Shown: in pieces, positions 61,975-64,000 of the stretch
Numbering within the stretch: position 1 is the first letter of the stretch
How the letters are laid out: every line of letters begins with the position of its first letter
Source: Rhodospirillaceae bacterium
GTDB lineage: Bacteria > Pseudomonadota > Alphaproteobacteria > UBA8366
Reading direction: 5' to 3'
Length of the DNA: 64,000 nt
Assembly (NCBI GenBank): GCA_002724395.1
Contig: PBOR01000063.1
Span: 49,939-113,938 of the forward strand
Notes under the pieces: generated by a model
What the model was told of the DNA's origin: nothing
Seen by the model: only the letters and a program-made list of their open reading frames with translations
Database searches by the model: none
Program-made: the position numbers and the translations under genes

Positions 61975-62376
61975 TGTTTTTTATGCTCTTAAACCATCAT
62001 AAATTATTTTTTAAATCTATAGGTTGTTGTAGCTGTAGTACGGTGTGAAACGGGGATTATTATTTCTGAATATTTGTCCATATCTTTTTGTGGACGATTA
62101 ATTTTTTTGTGGACAAAGCTCGAATAGTTCTGTTCGACTCGCTGCAGATTAGGGAAATTAGGTTTGGACGCAAATCGGGGATAGCTATCATTTTCGATTA
62201 TGTTTCAGGTTATCTTTTTTGGTGTACAACTCTTTTCCACCTGAAGACAAATCTTAGCTACTTGTTATTAAGTTAATCTTTATTACCTTAGTCATGTCTG
62301 GCTTGTGGAAAAAACCTACTTAACCCCCAAAACTAGTTATTTAATACATTAGTTTTCCTGCCGGTAGTGTGCCTTG
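61975..62376. other. oriC: Putative chromosomal replication origin (hemE-ppsR intergenic region)
   Basis: A 402-bp AT-rich gene-free stretch at the position of the origin in Caulobacter (Cori, next to hemE) and Rickettsia. DnaA-box-like 9-mers (consensus TTATCCACA or its complement TGTGGATAA): TTGTCCATA 62074-62082, TGTGGACGA 62089-62097, TGTGGACAA 62108-62116 (one mismatch), TTTTCCACC 62233-62241, TGTGGAAAA 62304-62312 (one mismatch). TTTTTGTGGAC is repeated in tandem 19 bp apart. An A/T-only stretch at about 62260-62287 could be the unwinding region. No TTAA-N7-TTAA CtrA sites were found. Genes on both flanks point away. Confidence 0.72.
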
Positions 62377-62750
62377 ATGTCGGAAAAATATCATTTACAT
62401 CTCGTATCGGACGCGACGGGGGAAACTATACACAGCGTCGCGCGAGCTTGTCTTTCACAATTTGATGCGATTGAGCCGGAGGAGCACCATTGGTCTTTGG
62501 TTCGCACGGTTGGCCAGATTGAGCGAGTCCTCGAAAAAAATAAAAGAAGATCCAGGGATTGTTATGTTCATAATTGTTGATGACGATATTCGCCATCGCC
62601 TTCAGGCGGGTTGCCGGGCATTGCAACTTCCTTGTATTCAGGTGCTTGATCCGGTCATCGCAACGTTGGCCGATTATCGACGTGACACGGAGGTCAATTG
62701 AAGAAACAGCTGCCGCCATTTTGCAACTGCTAGTGAAAAACAATAAATGA
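62377..62750 (+). pseudogene. ppsR: ppsR remnant (PEP synthase/PPDK regulatory kinase-phosphotransferase), frameshifted and internally deleted
   Basis: Three collinear pieces in three frames. Piece 1 (from ATG 62377): MSEKYHLHLVSDATGETIHS and on to RVLEKN. Piece 2, after a run of seven A (62534-62540) where six restore the frame: IKEDPGIVMFIIVDDDIRHR to CIQVLDPVIATLADY. Piece 3, from about 62679: DVTRRSIEETAAAILQLLVK to TGA 62748-62750. Normal PpsR is about 270-280 residues; the middle (about 150 residues, including the P-loop) is missing, and pieces 2 and 3 are out of frame. The ATGA overlap with maf is intact, so this is the original locus. Not functional as shown. Confidence 0.9.
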
Positions 62751-63358
62751 CAGACACTAACGTATCAAAAATTGTTCTTGCCTCCGCCAGTAGGTCCCGT
62801 GCAAGCCTACTCAAACATGCAGGAGTGAATTTTGAAGCTATCCCATCAGATTGTGATGAGGACGCTATCAAAATAAAAATGAGAGAGAACGGTGCGATCG
62901 TGGACCAAGTTGCGGAGCAGCTTGCGATGGCAAAGGCAAAAATAATTTCTATAGACCATCCTGATAAATTTATCATCGGGGCAGACCAAATGTTGGCGTG
63001 TGAAGGTGTTTGGTATGACAAGCCGGAAGATATTGAGTCTGCGCGGGGGCATTTAAAATCACTTCGCGGCAAAACTCATCATTTGGTTTCTGCCACAGTC
63101 ATATTATTTGGCAAGAGATGCGTCTGGCGCTATGTAGACACGTCGAATCTAACCATGCGAGAATTCAGTGACGATTTTATCGAAATATATTTAAACCAAG
63201 TTGGTGAGAAATTGTACCGGTCAGTCGGAGCCTACCAGCTAGAGGGTTTAGGTGCGCAGCTATTCTCTGGTATTGAAGGGGATTATTTCTCAATACTTGG
63301 GCTACCGCTGTTGCCTATGATGGAATTCTTGCGCGCAAACAAATTGCTAATTGACTAA
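62747..63358 (+). CDS. maf: Maf family nucleotide pyrophosphatase
   Basis: 203 residues: IVLASASRSRASLLKHAGVN (6-25), AKAKIISIDHPDKFIIGADQ, and the conserved Asp in IIGADQML, plus YRSVGAYQLEGLGAQLFSGI and GDYFSILGLPL. It hydrolyses non-canonical or modified nucleoside triphosphates to monophosphates. The start overlaps the ppsR remnant stop (ATGA) and the stop overlaps aroE by 1 nt. Because ppsR is broken, maf translation may no longer be properly coupled. Confidence 0.95.
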   Translation: MTDTNVSKIVLASASRSRASLLKHAGVNFEAIPSDCDEDAIKIKMRENGAIVDQVAEQLAMAKAKIISIDHPDKFIIGADQMLACEGVWYDKPEDIESARGHLKSLRGKTHHLVSATVILFGKRCVWRYVDTSNLTMREFSDDFIEIYLNQVGEKLYRSVGAYQLEGLGAQLFSGIEGDYFSILGLPLLPMMEFLRANKLLID

Positions 63359-64000
63359 TGGACGGCGGTCAAACCAGATTTGCGGGGGTGATGGGGTGGC
63401 CGGTGGAGCATTCTAAATCTCCCCGGCTGCATCGGTTTTGGCTGGAACAGCTTAAAGTTGATGGCGCCTATATACCGCTGCCGGTCTCGCCGGGAAGGCT
63501 TCCGGAAGCAATTGCTGGGTTGCCGCTACTCGGATTCCGTGGCGTAAATTTGACGATACCCCATAAAGAGCTTGTCATCCCGCTGTGTGATAAGATCGAT
63601 GAGACAGCGCGCCGAATTGGGGCGGTGAATACGGTCGTTGTCGAGGACGGCGTTCTGCATGGTACTAATACTGATGCCTTCGGCTTCATCGAAAATTTGC
63701 GCCAAAATAGTTCCTGGACCGCACCCGCCGGCGCTGTGGTATTGCTTGGCGCCGGCGGAGCTGCTCGAGCCATAGCTGTGGCTTTGTCGGATAATGGTGT
63801 GCAGGACCTGAGAATTGTTAACCGAACCCGAGAACGAGTGCAGTCTTTGATTCAGTCGACAGGACTCAAAAATGCCTCTTTTGTGCCCTGGAATGAGCGC
63901 GATCAAGCACTAGACGGTGCTGCTTTGGTAGTAAATGCCACGAGCCTTGGTATGCAGGGTAGTCCTAATTTAGACCTTAATTTGGCCGCGCTACCAAAAA
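63358..64000 (+). CDS. aroE: Shikimate 5-dehydrogenase, 3' end missing
   Basis: Starts at ATG 63358, sharing one base with the maf stop (TAATG), and stays open to the window edge (214 codons). It shows GVMGWPVEHSKSPRLHRFWL (substrate-binding Ser pair), GVNLTIPHKELVIPLCD (catalytic Lys), GAVNTVV, GTNTDAFGFIENL (catalytic Asp), and the NADPH-binding VVLLGAGGAARAIAVAL with NRTRER. It reduces 3-dehydroshikimate to shikimate. The ppsR-maf-aroE order is the usual one to the right of the alphaproteobacterial origin. Confidence 0.96.
   Translation, partial: MDGGQTRFAGVMGWPVEHSKSPRLHRFWLEQLKVDGAYIPLPVSPGRLPEAIAGLPLLGFRGVNLTIPHKELVIPLCDKIDETARRIGAVNTVVVEDGVLHGTNTDAFGFIENLRQNSSWTAPAGAVVLLGAGGAARAIAVALSDNGVQDLRIVNRTRERVQSLIQSTGLKNASFVPWNERDQALDGAALVVNATSLGMQGSPNLDLNLAALPK

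Noticed and set aside
61975..62376. CtrA-binding sites in the putative origin
   Set aside because: No TTAA-N7-TTAA pair was found on inspection.

Overview
The window is a 64-kb stretch of an alphaproteobacterial chromosome, most likely from an uncultured Rhodospirillales-like or marine lineage. I infer this from gene content and order, not from a database search. The pointers are the block leuS-lptE-holA // parB-parA-rsmG-mnmG-mnmE // rho-hemJ-hemE // ppsR-maf-aroE; the SDHAF4-like (DUF1674) gene divergent from rsmB; the run dapC-ftsK-lolA-(xth) behind glnK-amtB; DUF3576; and rsmB, rpe, a heparinase-family gene and purH within one region. Base composition is moderate, coding density is high and many genes overlap by 4 nt. 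I saw no insertion sequence, prophage or CRISPR array.

Layout. 1-5 kb: the 3' part of gpsA, three tandem YciI-family genes (five YciI-like domains), a Rieske protein and acetyl-CoA synthetase. 5-10.8 kb: methyltransferase, SDHAF4-like factor, rsmB, then a SxtJ / DUF5989 / carbamoyltransferase trio and rpe. 10.9-21.7 kb: an SLC13 transporter with a universal stress protein, a heparinase-family protein, and a compact surface-polysaccharide set (nucleotide-sugar dehydrogenase, wHTH regulator, NusG/RfaH-like factor, polyprenyl-phosphate sugar-phosphate transferase, SDR epimerase, CapD/WbpM-like dehydratase) sitting before purH. 23-30 kb: UMF1-type MFS transporter, a CoA-transferase pair, tRNA-Gly(GCC), a CnoX-like thioredoxin-TPR protein, Lon-substrate-binding-domain protein, Trm112, DUF971 and a UbiH-type hydroxylase. 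30-40 kb: glnK-amtB, dapC, ftsK, lolA, small-molecule hydrolases, an Fe(II)/2OG oxygenase and xth. 40-46 kb: a variable stretch with a histidine phosphatase, hypothetical proteins, a metallo-beta-lactamase-fold protein, an OmpR-type regulator, a sigma54-promoter-driven unknown gene and an L,D-transpeptidase. 46-64 kb: the conserved origin-proximal block.

The hemE-ppsR gap (61975-62376) is where the chromosome origin lies in Caulobacter and Rickettsia. Here it holds several near-consensus DnaA boxes, one pair of them tandem. A perfect 16-bp parS lies in rsmG and a one-mismatch parS lies between mnmG and mnmE, 7-9 kb from that gap. Genes on both sides are transcribed away from it.

The most unusual observations are these. 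(1) About 245 bp of the glnK upstream/leader region, including its start-codon context, is duplicated in inverted orientation 12 kb away, directly upstream of a metallo-beta-lactamase-fold gene. A 7-bp hairpin in it shows a compensatory base-pair change between the copies. (2) Both partners of the MnmE-MnmG tRNA-modification complex carry single-base nonsense differences: an internal amber codon in mnmG, and an opal codon in place of the penultimate Gly of the MnmE C-terminal CIGK motif. (3) ppsR next to the origin is a wreck with a homopolymer frameshift and an out-of-frame internal deletion, yet it keeps its ATGA overlap with maf. (4) A textbook sigma54 promoter, with a dyad upstream of it, precedes a 374-residue protein of unknown function.
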